NCBI GenBank assembly: GCA_964400165.1
Contig: CAYNSX010000030.1
Coordinates: forward strand, 1-32,909
Direction: 5' to 3'
From: CAYNSX01 sp964400165
Lineage (GTDB): Bacteria > Armatimonadota > Hebobacteria > CAYNSX01
DNA: 32,909 bases
In this document: in pieces, positions 16,570 to 24,728 of the stretch
How positions within the stretch are numbered: position 1 is the stretch's first letter
How the letters are laid out: each line of letters opens with the position of its first letter
Made by a program: the position numbers and the translations under genes
Notes under the pieces: generated by a model
What the model was told of the DNA's origin: nothing
Database searches by the model: none
What the model saw: the letters and a program-made list of their open reading frames with translations, nothing else

Positions 16570-18747
16570 TCACTTCGCCGGACTGTTCACCCGGGCGATC
16601 TCGCGGAACAGGAACTCCATATCGCTGAACGGGTCGCCGCCGGTGCGCTTCCACCGGACGCGGCCCTCCGCATCAATCAGGATCGTCGAATGGAGTTCGA
16701 TGTCTTCGAAGTCGTCGTACGAGGCGAATCGCCGGGCGTTCTGGTGGTCGGTGTCGGTCAGCAGCCGCACCTGCAGGCCGCCCAGCGTCTGCGACACTTT
16801 GTTCGTTTCCGGGTCGGCGCTGCTGACGGCCAGCACCACGGTGTTCTGCTTTGCCAGTTCGGCGGCCCGGCCGTTGATCGCCACCAGTTGCTCGACGCAG
16901 TGGGCGCACTCTTCACTTAGGTAGAAGACGAGCAGCACATTCTTGCCGCGGAAGTCCTCGAGGCGCACGCGCTGGCCGTCGGCGTCGATGCAATCGAGCG
17001 CAGGCGCGGCGTAAGGCGTCCAGTTGCTCGGGCCGAGGCGGGCGAGCACGGCCGGATCATAGGGCCGTTCCTTCGCGGGCGTCTCGGCGACGGGCGCCGA
17101 ATGTAGGCCGAGCGCCTGGGCTTCGGTCATCCAGCGCAGGTTTGGGTCGGCGTCCGACCAGACATATAACAGTCGCCCATAGTATTTCGCGGCGGTCGCG
17201 GTCTCGCCCAGCGCCTGGTGGGCGGCAGCCAGGCCGGCGAGCGTGAAGCCGTCGTTCGGTTGCTGGTGCAGCGCGAGTTCGTAGGCCTCGATGGCGAGGC
17301 GGAAGTCGCCGCGCTGCCGGTAGAGGTCGCCCACCAAGCGCGCGACCGGCCACGGGTCCATCGGCGGATCACCGGAGGCGCCCCATTCCCTTTCCGTCTC
17401 CATGGCCTCGAGCAGCAGCCGTTGCGCATCGAGGGCTTTCCCCTCGGCCTTGCGCAACAGCCCCTCGGCGATGCGGAGCGTTTGTTGCGCGAACTCGCCC
17501 GGCGGCCCCCCTTGCCGCTCCGGTTTCGGTTGCAAGAGTTTCTTCAATTCGGCCAGTCGATCCCGGGCCTCCTCGAGCTTCCCGGTGCCCGCCAGCGCCA
17601 GGGTTTCGACAGCCGCACGGATGAGGTTGTCGCTCTCATCGGACTCCCGCCACGGGATGAGTCCCGGCCGGAGGATGTTGTCCCACCGCTCGAATTTGAC
17701 CAGGGCGCGGCACATCGCGATGATGCCTTCGGAGTGCGCCGCATCGTAGGGTTCGGCCGGATCGCGCGGCGCCGACAACAGGTCGCGGGCGCCGCGCAGC
17801 GAGGCCTCCGCCATCCCGAGTTGCTCCTGGATGTAACAGAGGTAGTTGCGGTTGTGCGAGTAATTCCAGGTCTCGAAGGGCAGCGCCAGGCGCTCGTTCA
17901 TGTAGCGCAGTTCGATGCGCGTGGCGCTGTCCATCGCAATCGCCGCCTCGTGCCACATGCCGATCTTGCTGTAAATGTGACCGGGCATATGCAGCGAATG
18001 GCCGATGCCAGGGGCCGCCTTGCCGTATAGCACACAGCTGGCGATGGCCTCCTCGCTGTTGACTTCATCCCAGTTGTGAATGCGAATATGGTGCGCGCCC
18101 GGATGCATCGGGTTGGCCTTGAGCACTTCCCGAAGAAGCATTTCGTTCGCTAGCGCGCTGCCCTGGCCGATGTTGAACAGCGCCAGGAGCGCCTTGGCCT
18201 CGACATCGTCGGGATATTTCACGCACAGGTCTTGCAGTGCGCTGACCATCTCGCCGCCCCGGTCGTCGGTCTCTTGGATGAAGGCGCTGTCCCACGCCTC
18301 GATGTACATGCGCTCGCGCTCGGGCACGCTGCTCTTGCGCTTGACGGCCTCCTTCAGGAAGTCGCGGAATCGATGCAGGCTGGGGTCGTCGGGCCCATGG
18401 ATGGTGAACCAGGTCAATCCGCACCGCGCCAGACTCCAGTACACCATCGCGTTCTCGGGATCGAGTTTGTGGCACCAGCGCAGGGTGCGCTCGGCCTCCT
18501 CGAACCAGAAACTCCACAACAGCGCGTTGGCCTGATCGAACCATCCCTGCACTTCGGGGCTTTTGGTGGTGATGGGAAATGGCGCGTGGCCGATGCCGTC
18601 CATGCGCCAGGGCTTCTGGCGCATGCCGGAATCGAATGCGGCGCCGTGCCGTGAATGTCCGTACTCCGCGGGCGTGGCCTGGGCGGGCGACACCGGCAGC
18701 AAAAGTGCTACGAAGGTAATCCACGCCCCACACCGGAAGGCAGTCAT
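16570..18747 (-). CDS. Exported TPR protein with C-terminal thioredoxin-like (AhpC/TSA) domain
   Basis: 725 residues. The ATG at 18747 opens a signal peptide (MTAFRCGAWITFVALLLPVSPAQA); no strong RBS is seen. Residues ~60-560 are helical with TPR-like units (FDQANALLWSFWFEEAERTLRWCHKLDPENAMVYW; EAYELALHQQPNDGFTLAGLAAAHQALGE). The first half resembles a known family of TPR proteins of environmental bacteria with HIRIHNWDEV and LHMPGHIYSKIG motifs. Residues ~579-719 are a redoxin domain: LEDFRGKNVLLVFYLSEECAHCVEQL, with C614-x-x-C617, the redox pair, then VVLAVSSADP and STILIDAEGRVRWK. It probably acts as a periplasmic thiol protein with a peptide-binding scaffold. Its partner is unknown. Confidence 0.85.
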   Translation of the reverse strand: MTAFRCGAWITFVALLLPVSPAQATPAEYGHSRHGAAFDSGMRQKPWRMDGIGHAPFPITTKSPEVQGWFDQANALLWSFWFEEAERTLRWCHKLDPENAMVYWSLARCGLTWFTIHGPDDPSLHRFRDFLKEAVKRKSSVPERERMYIEAWDSAFIQETDDRGGEMVSALQDLCVKYPDDVEAKALLALFNIGQGSALANEMLLREVLKANPMHPGAHHIRIHNWDEVNSEEAIASCVLYGKAAPGIGHSLHMPGHIYSKIGMWHEAAIAMDSATRIELRYMNERLALPFETWNYSHNRNYLCYIQEQLGMAEASLRGARDLLSAPRDPAEPYDAAHSEGIIAMCRALVKFERWDNILRPGLIPWRESDESDNLIRAAVETLALAGTGKLEEARDRLAELKKLLQPKPERQGGPPGEFAQQTLRIAEGLLRKAEGKALDAQRLLLEAMETEREWGASGDPPMDPWPVARLVGDLYRQRGDFRLAIEAYELALHQQPNDGFTLAGLAAAHQALGETATAAKYYGRLLYVWSDADPNLRWMTEAQALGLHSAPVAETPAKERPYDPAVLARLGPSNWTPYAAPALDCIDADGQRVRLEDFRGKNVLLVFYLSEECAHCVEQLVAINGRAAELAKQNTVVLAVSSADPETNKVSQTLGGLQVRLLTDTDHQNARRFASYDDFEDIELHSTILIDAEGRVRWKRTGGDPFSDMEFLFREIARVNSPAK

Positions 18748-19163
18748 GCTGGGGCAATTCCTTGCTGTCTCCCCGTTTCCTGCAAGGCGCCGAGACGGCG
18801 TTGCACGGAGCACCGGCGAGGCCGCCGGCGGTGACTGACAGAAACGGAACCGGCGTGGACGCCGGCGGTACCCGCTCAATCCTCGTTTCCTTGTTTCCTC
18901 GTTTCCTAGCAGTTGGGTGTCCCCGCGCTACCGTTTTGGAGAACGCTAGAGCTCGTCCTCGCCCGGCCAGCGCTGCGCGCTGGCCGCCCTCTCCCTGAAG
19001 TGGAGAGGGACAACAAGCAACCGGGTGCCTGTAGTCCCCTCTCCCGGATTGGGAGAGGGGTACGCGAAGCGGGGGAGAGGGGACAGGCGCTACCGTTTTG
19101 CGGGGCGCTGCGGTATAACTACGGCGCGAAGCCAGAAGGCGGCGCTCGGTGGGAGACTTGGAT
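18748..19163. repeat. Divergent intergenic region with several repeat types
   Basis: No gene is visible. From left to right: GC-rich inverted fragments around GCCGCCGGCGGTG (18808-18865); a pyrimidine-rich simple repeat of CGTTTCCT type (18877-18908); a perfect palindrome with 9-bp arms (18965-18985, GGCCAGCGC...GCGCTGGCC); and copy B of the 98-bp palindromic module (18988-19085). The 14-mer GCGCTACCGTTTTG occurs twice (18928-18941 and 19087-19100). GTATAAC at 19112-19118 could be part of the promoter of the plus gene, but no -35 stands out. Confidence 0.7.
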
Positions 19164-20417
19164 ATGCCGCGCATCTACTTGCTCGATGTGACCAACCGCG
19201 ACGGCGTGCAAACCGCACGCATCGGTCTGGCGAAATTGCAGAAGACCGTGCTCAATACGCTGCTCGATCAATTCGGCGTGTTCCAATCCGAGGCGGGATT
19301 CCCGTTCACGCGCCATGAGGTGAATTATCTGAACGGCAACATCGAATTGGTGGACCGCGGCGTCATCAAGCGAATGCGGGTGGCGGGGTGGTGCCGGGCG
19401 CTGGTGAAGGATGTCGAGGCGGCGTTCAAGATGACGCGGGTGCGGCATTTCAACATTTCGATGTCCACCAGCGACCAGATGATCGTCAACAAGTTTCAGG
19501 GCAAACTCGACCGCGCCAGCGTAATTACGGAAATGACGGAAGCGCTCGACGCGGCGCGCGACCTGGGCGCGGAGAGCGTCGGCGTGAACGCCGAGGACGC
19601 GTCGCGCACCGATTTGAAGTACCTGACCGAATTCGCGCTGGCGGCGAAGGAACACGGCGCCGACCGCTTCCGTTACTGCGACACGCTCGGCTACGACTCG
19701 CCGCCGCGCATCTACGAGCGCGTCTCGTCGCTGGCGAAGGCCGTCGGGCTGCCCATCGAGCCGCACTGCCACAACGACCTGGGGATGGTGAACGCCAACT
19801 CGGTGATGTGCGCCAAGGCGGCAGTCGACGCCGGCCTCGACGCCTACATCAACGCCACCACCAACGGCATCGGCGAGCGAGCCGGCAACGCCGACCTGCT
19901 GTCCTGCTGCCTGGCGCTCAAGTTTGCGGGCGGCTTCGCCGAGCAGAAACTGCTCGACCCGGCGGTGGACCTGACGCAGGCGTGGCGGCTGGCGAAGTAT
20001 ATGGAGCACGCCATCGGGGTGCCGATCCCGATCAACCAGCCGGGCGTCGGCGGCAATGCGTTCGCGCACGAGTCCGGCATTCACGCCGACGGCGCGCTGA
20101 AAGACCGGCGCAACTACGAACTGTATGACTCAGAAGAACTGGGCCGGCCCGATTTCACGCCGATGCCGACGGGGCGCATGATCACGACCGGCGAGTACGG
20201 CGGCATCAAGGGATTTCAGAAAGTCATTCACGACCTGGGCATCGAATTGAACGCGGGCGACGACCCGCACCACCTGCTCGAAGTGATTCAATACGCGGCG
20301 CTGCACACGCAGAAGCCGCTGCACGAGGAAGAGATTCGGTTCGTCTGCGCGCATCCCGATGTCGCCGAACAGGTGATGACCGTGACGCCGGGGGCGCGGG
20401 AAGGCGTCGCGGCGTAG
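19164..20417 (+). CDS. Homocitrate/2-isopropylmalate synthase-family enzyme
   Basis: 417 residues. The ATG at 19164 is preferred over the GTG at 19149: relatives start just before RIYLLDVTNRDG, and GGGAG lies eight bases upstream. The HMGL-like TIM barrel carries LLDVTNRDGVQ near the N-terminus (metal-binding Asp and catalytic Arg), HCHNDLG with metal ligands H201 and H203, and NGIGERAGNADLL. These enzymes condense acetyl-CoA with a 2-oxo acid. The C-terminal ~120 residues (VGGNAFAHESGIHADGALKD, GRMITTGEYGG) match a subfamily usually annotated homocitrate or isopropylmalate synthase; it is too short for the leucine-sensing domain of classical LeuA. No lysine, leucine or nitrogen-fixation genes are nearby, so the 2-oxo acid substrate remains open. 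Confidence 0.87.
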   Translation: MPRIYLLDVTNRDGVQTARIGLAKLQKTVLNTLLDQFGVFQSEAGFPFTRHEVNYLNGNIELVDRGVIKRMRVAGWCRALVKDVEAAFKMTRVRHFNISMSTSDQMIVNKFQGKLDRASVITEMTEALDAARDLGAESVGVNAEDASRTDLKYLTEFALAAKEHGADRFRYCDTLGYDSPPRIYERVSSLAKAVGLPIEPHCHNDLGMVNANSVMCAKAAVDAGLDAYINATTNGIGERAGNADLLSCCLALKFAGGFAEQKLLDPAVDLTQAWRLAKYMEHAIGVPIPINQPGVGGNAFAHESGIHADGALKDRRNYELYDSEELGRPDFTPMPTGRMITTGEYGGIKGFQKVIHDLGIELNAGDDPHHLLEVIQYAALHTQKPLHEEEIRFVCAHPDVAEQVMTVTPGAREGVAA

Positions 20418-20568
20418 GGAGGCAGTGGGCAACAGGCAGCAAGGAGATGGCAGACGCGTGTGGGTGTGTAGTCACACAGAGCGCAGACGCGAGAAGGTGG
20501 GTATACTGTCATAGGGAGTCCACCTGATCGACCCAACGGGACGGTCGCTGGGCTTGCGGGAGGATCGA

Positions 20569-22632
20569 ATGGTAGCGATCTGGAACGGGGCCAGGCGACT
20601 TAGCGAGCGATGCGCTCGTATCGCGCTTTTCGCGATAGCGTCCCTGATTGCCGTATCGCTTCCCGGATCCGCGGGCTCGACGGTGGGGCAGTATGAGTTC
20701 GAAGGGCCGGCGTCGCTGGCATGGGAGCGGTGGTTTGAGGACACCTCTGCAGTTTCATTTACTCCGTCAAACCTGGCGGTGTTCGCGCCGGGCACGGGTG
20801 CTGGGGATCGCGTTTTTCAGTTAGCATTTCGTTCCTTGGGGACTGAGTCCCCGGTAGCCGAAGAAGTGCTGTCGGCGGACGCCGCGACCGGCGCGGAACA
20901 GTGGCGAGCGTCTGTCGATCTACCGCAGATTTTCGACCGGTATCCGAAGGCCGTCGTGAGCGCCGACGGCACGCGCCTGTTCCTCGGCGGCCAAGCCAGC
21001 GAGGCGCTCAGTGCCGTGGCCTACGAAACCGCCGGCGGACAACTCCTGTGGCAGCATACCCTCGACAAGCCACCGGGCGAAACGCAGGAATTCTTACTGG
21101 CAATGGGCGCCGGAGCGGATGGCGGGCGGATTTTTCTGTCCGGCTTGCTGAGTGTAATTCTCGGAGGTCCGACTTTTCACTACCTGGTGACGGCCGGGCT
21201 GGATGCGGATACCGGGCAGACGGTCTGGAGCGATGTGTATCCGGCGCAAGTTCAGGGCACATCCAATGGGAAGGCGTTTGCGGTCAATCCGGACGGCTCG
21301 CGGGTCTTCGTCGCAACGGCCGGATTCGGTGAAGTGGTCCCGATGCTCGTTGTCGCTTACGATGCGGCGACGGGACAGCGGGTGTGGGAGGTCTCCCACG
21401 CAGCACCGGGAGGGTCGGCTACGATTCCGGTCCGGATGGGCGTCAGCCCGGACGGGACGCGCGTGGTTGTGACCGGTACGACCTATCTCGACGGGTGGCC
21501 GAGCCCGCGGTTGTGGGCATTCGACGCGGCGACCGGCGCGCTGCAATGGACCGGCTACTCCGCCGGGGACGAGCCGCAAGTTCGAGTTACGGGGCCGCAC
21601 GATCTGGTCATCAGTTCGGACGGACGCCGGGTGTTCGTCCTGAGCGATTCCCAGACTTCGTGGGCGGATTTGGCGCCGTTGGTTGAGGCGTACGACGCTG
21701 CCTCGGGCGAGACGCTCTGGTTCGATTTCTATAAGGACCCCACAAACCCGCAGTTCTCTTACAGTAACGCGGTGGCGATTTCCCCGGACGGAAACCTGCT
21801 GTTCGTCGACGAAACGATGTACCATGATTCGACTTTCACCCGAGTCGTGATCGCCTACCATGCGCCCACCGGCTTACATGTATGGCGAGCGGCCGGGTCG
21901 CTCCCAATTGTCGGGCAATTTGGCATTGATCCTCTCGAGTTCGCGCTCGCGCCGGACGGTAGCCGCCTTTATCTGTCAGGTGAAGAGTCCCTCAACAATC
22001 AACCGCAGAAGTTTCCCGTTGTCGCTTATAACACTTGCGACCCGACCTTCAGCGATGTGGACTGCACCAATGCGCTGTGGCCTTTTGTGGAGATCGTTAA
22101 TACCGCCGGCGTGGCGTCGGGGTTCCCGGACGGCACTTTTCGGCCGGCGCTGGGGGTGACCCGCGGCCAGATGGCGGTGTTCCTGGCGCGCGTCGCCGAT
22201 CGCGCGTTCGGGGACTTCGCGGCCTATCAGCCGCCGGCCTGCGGTGCGAAGTCCTTCGCCGATGTGCCGTGCTCGCACCCGCAATACAAGTTCATCGAAT
22301 ACATCGCCAGCAAGGGCATCGCGGCCGGCTTTCCGGATGGCAGTTACCGGCCAGGCGCGGGCGTGAACAGAGGCGCCATGGCCGTGTTCCTGGCGCGGAC
22401 CCGCAATCTGGCTGACGGCGACTTCGACTCCTTCGCGCCACCAGGATGTGGCACCGAACCCGAACACTTTGCGGATGTCGCTTGTACTCATCCGTTGTAC
22501 AAATTCGTCGAATACATCCTAAGCAAGCAGATCACCAGCGGAAACGGGAACGGAACGTACGGCATTGGCAACGGCGTGACCCGCGGGCAAATTGCCGTGT
22601 TCATCACGCGCACCGGGAATCTCGGGAAGTAA
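20569..22632 (+). CDS. Exported PQQ-type beta-propeller with three SLH modules
   Basis: 687 residues. The ATG at 20569 has GGGAGG five bases upstream; the earlier TTG at 20554 has none. Signal peptide at ~1-36 (IALFAIASLIAVSLPGSAGS). Residues ~40-480 hold about seven blades, each pairing SPDGTRVFV-like with YDAATGQRVW-like strands, the quinoprotein/PQQ repeat. The Trp docking motifs suggest the fold, but no PQQ-binding active site is evident, so it is probably structural and not a dehydrogenase. Three SLH modules follow at ~490-687 (FADVPCSHPQYKFIEY, GIAAGFPDGSYRP, RGAMAVFLAR), very like those of the gene at 895-3306, including the PPACG linkers. The third module has SGNGNGTYGIGNG where GFPDGTYRP is usual. 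Probably surface-anchored. Confidence 0.86.
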   Translation: MVAIWNGARRLSERCARIALFAIASLIAVSLPGSAGSTVGQYEFEGPASLAWERWFEDTSAVSFTPSNLAVFAPGTGAGDRVFQLAFRSLGTESPVAEEVLSADAATGAEQWRASVDLPQIFDRYPKAVVSADGTRLFLGGQASEALSAVAYETAGGQLLWQHTLDKPPGETQEFLLAMGAGADGGRIFLSGLLSVILGGPTFHYLVTAGLDADTGQTVWSDVYPAQVQGTSNGKAFAVNPDGSRVFVATAGFGEVVPMLVVAYDAATGQRVWEVSHAAPGGSATIPVRMGVSPDGTRVVVTGTTYLDGWPSPRLWAFDAATGALQWTGYSAGDEPQVRVTGPHDLVISSDGRRVFVLSDSQTSWADLAPLVEAYDAASGETLWFDFYKDPTNPQFSYSNAVAISPDGNLLFVDETMYHDSTFTRVVIAYHAPTGLHVWRAAGSLPIVGQFGIDPLEFALAPDGSRLYLSGEESLNNQPQKFPVVAYNTCDPTFSDVDCTNALWPFVEIVNTAGVASGFPDGTFRPALGVTRGQMAVFLARVADRAFGDFAAYQPPACGAKSFADVPCSHPQYKFIEYIASKGIAAGFPDGSYRPGAGVNRGAMAVFLARTRNLADGDFDSFAPPGCGTEPEHFADVACTHPLYKFVEYILSKQITSGNGNGTYGIGNGVTRGQIAVFITRTGNLGK

Positions 22633-22671
22633 TCGCCGGGCGTTCGGTCGCCGACCACCCGGCGATGGTCA

Positions 22672-23391
22672 ATGCGCGGTACCATGCCGTCGACGGGAGC
22701 AAAACAAACGGCCGACGACGACCAGATGGCCCAATCCGCTCCCGCGCCCGATGTGGCGGCGCGGGCGAATGAACTGATCCGGCGGCGCTACACGCGCCTG
22801 GCGCCAGTCTACTTTCTGATTGACCGCATTTTCCCGCTGGCGTGGTGGGTGCGGCAGCGGGCGGTGGAGCGGATGGCGTTGCAGCCGGGCAGCCGGGCAC
22901 TCGAAATCGGGTGCGGCGCCGGGCGGAATTTCGCGTACCTGGTGCGCGCGGTCGGCCCGACGGGACATGTCTACGGGGTGGATCTGACGGCGGGGATGCT
23001 GGCGATGGCGGCGGAGCGCTGCCGGCGGCACGGGTGGACGAATGTCACGCTGCTCAACAGCGACGCCGCGGAGTTCGCGCTGCCGGAGCCGGTGGATGCG
23101 GCGCTGTTCGGCCTCTCGTATTCGCTGATCCCCGACCACCAGGGCGCGCTGCGGGCGGCGTGGCAGCACCTGAAGCCGGGCGGGCGGGTGGTGGTGGTGG
23201 ACGGCAAGCGCGCCGATAACTGGCTGGGGCGATTGATGAGCAGCGTCGCCATCGTGGTGAACCGGGCGACGGTCTACGGCACGCTGGAGAAGAAGGCGTG
23301 GGAGGACTTGCGCGCGCTGACGGATGCGGTCGAGGTGCAGGAGATGCTGTTCGGGAGTTATTTTGTGTGTGTGGGGACAAAGGCGACCTAA
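22672..23391 (+). CDS. SAM-dependent methyltransferase (class I, UbiE-like)
   Basis: 239 residues from the first ATG. Later in-frame ATGs at 22684 and 22726 are possible, and none has a good RBS. Motif I is ALEIGCGAGRNFAYLVRAV, which binds S-adenosylmethionine, followed by the acidic motif II in VYGVDLTAGML, motif post-I around VTLLNSDAAEF, and LKPGGRVVVVDGKR. Before these, IRRRYTRLAPVYFLIDRIFPLAWW is typical of small-molecule methyltransferases of the UbiE/phosphatidylethanolamine N-methyltransferase type. The acceptor cannot be told from sequence; a lipid or quinone is plausible given the hydrophobic N-terminal region. It begins 39 bases after the PQQ-propeller gene, but no functional link is clear. 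Confidence 0.88.
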   Translation: MRGTMPSTGAKQTADDDQMAQSAPAPDVAARANELIRRRYTRLAPVYFLIDRIFPLAWWVRQRAVERMALQPGSRALEIGCGAGRNFAYLVRAVGPTGHVYGVDLTAGMLAMAAERCRRHGWTNVTLLNSDAAEFALPEPVDAALFGLSYSLIPDHQGALRAAWQHLKPGGRVVVVDGKRADNWLGRLMSSVAIVVNRATVYGTLEKKAWEDLRALTDAVEVQEMLFGSYFVCVGTKAT

Positions 23392-23425
23392 TGAATCATG
23401 AATGATGAATGATGATTGATGAATC
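23391..23425. repeat. Five tandem copies of a 7-bp repeat (ATGAATC/G)
   Basis: Units ATGAATC, ATGAATG, ATGAATG, ATGATTG and ATGAATC follow without gaps, starting at the last base of the methyltransferase stop codon. It is AT-rich in a GC-rich setting and lies ~65 bases before the next start codon. A heptamer array can change length by slippage and alter spacing between genes. Confidence 0.85.
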
Positions 23426-23491
23426 GTTTGCAGGGCAGGATTGCGGCACGCCGAAGAGTTAGCGACACAGACTGAATGCGGAGGTGGAGCG

Positions 23492-24073
23492 ATGACGACC
23501 AAGACGACAAAGAAAACGGCTGACGGTGTGCAGGCGCTCTACAAGACCTATTTCGCGGCGCGGAAGCGGCTGCTGGCGGCGCGGCGGAAGGCGGCGGCGC
23601 TCAAAGTGAGCGACTACCTGTTCACCGACCACACAGGCAAGCAGGTGAAACTCTCGCGCTTGTTCGGCAAGGGCAAGGACCTCATCGTCGTGCACAACAT
23701 GGGCACGGGTTGTTCGTATTGCACGATGTGGGCGGACGGGTTCAACGGCGTGCGGCAGCACTTGAGCGACCGGGCGGCGTTCGTCGTCGTCTCGCCCGAC
23801 AAGCCGGCGGTGCAGAAAAAGTTCGCCGCCGGGCGCGGGTGGAAGTTTCCGATGCTCTCCAGCCACGGCACGACTTTCTTCAAGGACATGGGCTTCGAAG
23901 GCGACGGCGGCAAACCGTGGCCGGGCGTCTCGGCGTTTCGCAAGGAGCGGGGCGTTGTCAAGCGCACCGATGCGGCGCCGTTCGGGCCGGGCGATGAGTT
24001 CTGCTCGGTCTGGCCGTTCATCGAGATGCTCAAGGACGGCGCGGATGGGTGGGGGCCGAAGTATAAGTATTGA
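23492..24073 (+). CDS. DUF899-like thioredoxin-fold protein
   Basis: 193 residues. The ATG at 23492 has GGAGGTGGAG directly upstream; the longer in-frame start at 23441 has no RBS. The core is thioredoxin-like: YLFTDHTGKQVKLSRLFGKGKDLIVVHNMG, then C74-S-Y-C77 (TGCSYCTMWADGF), a vicinal redox pair, then AFVVVSPDKPAVQKKFAAGRGWKFPMLSS and a C-terminal WPFIEML. The GTGCSYCTMWADG motif and the WGPKYKY ending are typical of the DUF899 family, annotated as thioredoxin-like but without a defined substrate. No signal peptide, so it is cytoplasmic. The helical N-terminus (YFAARKRLLAARRKAAALK) is rich in Lys and Arg. Confidence 0.87.
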   Translation: MTTKTTKKTADGVQALYKTYFAARKRLLAARRKAAALKVSDYLFTDHTGKQVKLSRLFGKGKDLIVVHNMGTGCSYCTMWADGFNGVRQHLSDRAAFVVVSPDKPAVQKKFAAGRGWKFPMLSSHGTTFFKDMGFEGDGGKPWPGVSAFRKERGVVKRTDAAPFGPGDEFCSVWPFIEMLKDGADGWGPKYKY

Positions 24074-24104
24074 CCGCACTCCACGAACCCCAATCCGCAA
24101 CGGA

Positions 24105-24297
24105 TCGTCCTCACCCGTCCCTCGCTGCGCTCGGGCCACCCTCTCCCGAACAGGGAGAGGGAACAGAGACCTCTCCCCCGGCCCTCCTACTTCGCCGAGG
24201 CTTCGTAGGACAGGCTTCTCCAACGAGTGGAGAGGGGGGAGAATGTCCTCACCCCCCAGCCCCCTCTCCAACAAGTGGAGAGGGGGGAGGAAGGAAG
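24105..24297. repeat. GC-rich palindromic repeat mosaic, part 1
   Basis: The element starts with the CCTCACCCGTCCCTCGCTGCG module and contains at least three hairpins: CTCTCCCGAACAGGGAGAG near 24142-24160, CTTCGCCGAGGCTTCGTAGG near 24191-24210, and two near-identical units ending in AGTGGAGAGGGGGGAG (24221-24240 and 24275-24293). These share modules with 3398-3625 and 24437-24710. No gene is visible in this part of the 655-base gap. Confidence 0.8.
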
Positions 24298-24304
24298 TCT
24301 GTGG

Positions 24305-24418
24305 CCCGGGGCTGAAGCCCCGGGCTGAATCCGAAAAGGTTGTGTTCTTTGGCGACCCTTAAGGGCCGCTGACAAGAATCATCCTATTCGGATTCAGCCT
24401 GGCCCTTCAGGGCCGGGG
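24305..24418. repeat. Inverted pair of a GGGCTGAA-type palindromic element
   Basis: The left arm (24305-24335) holds a hairpin of CCCGGGGCT and AGCCCCGGG and ends CTGAATCCGAA. The right arm (24387-24418) starts TTCGGATTCAG and continues into a CCCTTCAGGGCC hairpin. The arms are reverse complements with a few mismatches, separated by ~51 bases that contain no gene. Similar CTGAAGCCC elements are common between genes in several environmental phyla; I know of no assigned function. Confidence 0.75.
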
Positions 24419-24436
24419 AAGGAGTATCCACTTCCC

Positions 24437-24710
24437 GCGCCGTCCTCACCCGCCCCTCGACTGCGCTCGGGGCATCCTCCTTCGCCCCATAGCACGGGGC
24501 TACGGAGGACAAGCCCTCTCCCGAACTGGGAGAGGGAACGGAGGCTACTTCCCTGCCCATTTCTCCGTCAGGTGGAGAGGGGAGAGTGTCCCCTCCCCCC
24601 AACCCCCTCCCCATTGGGATGGAGAGGGGGACTTCTCGACTTCGACAAAAGTCTTCGCCCCTCTCCGCTGGTCGGAGAGGGGATGGGGGTGAGGGAGTTG
24701 AAAGGGACGA
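24437..24710. repeat. GC-rich palindromic repeat mosaic, part 2
   Basis: It repeats the order seen at 3469-3548: CCTCACCCGCCCCTCG, a CATCCTCCTTCGC...TACGGAGGACAAGC palindrome, then CTCTCCCGAACTGGGAGAG. Further hairpins follow, ending with the 10-bp stem at 24658-24682 that is identical to 3578-3602, and a GGGGGTGAGGG tail. The next gene starts 18 bases after the element, so its RBS region lies directly beside it. Confidence 0.8.
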
Positions 24711-24728
24711 CAGAGGAGAACTGACCGC

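Noticed and set aside
20418..20568. Possible small gene or riboswitch before the PQQ propeller
   Set aside because: Only short direct repeats of GGCAG type and a TAGTCACACAG stretch are present; no convincing fold or frame.
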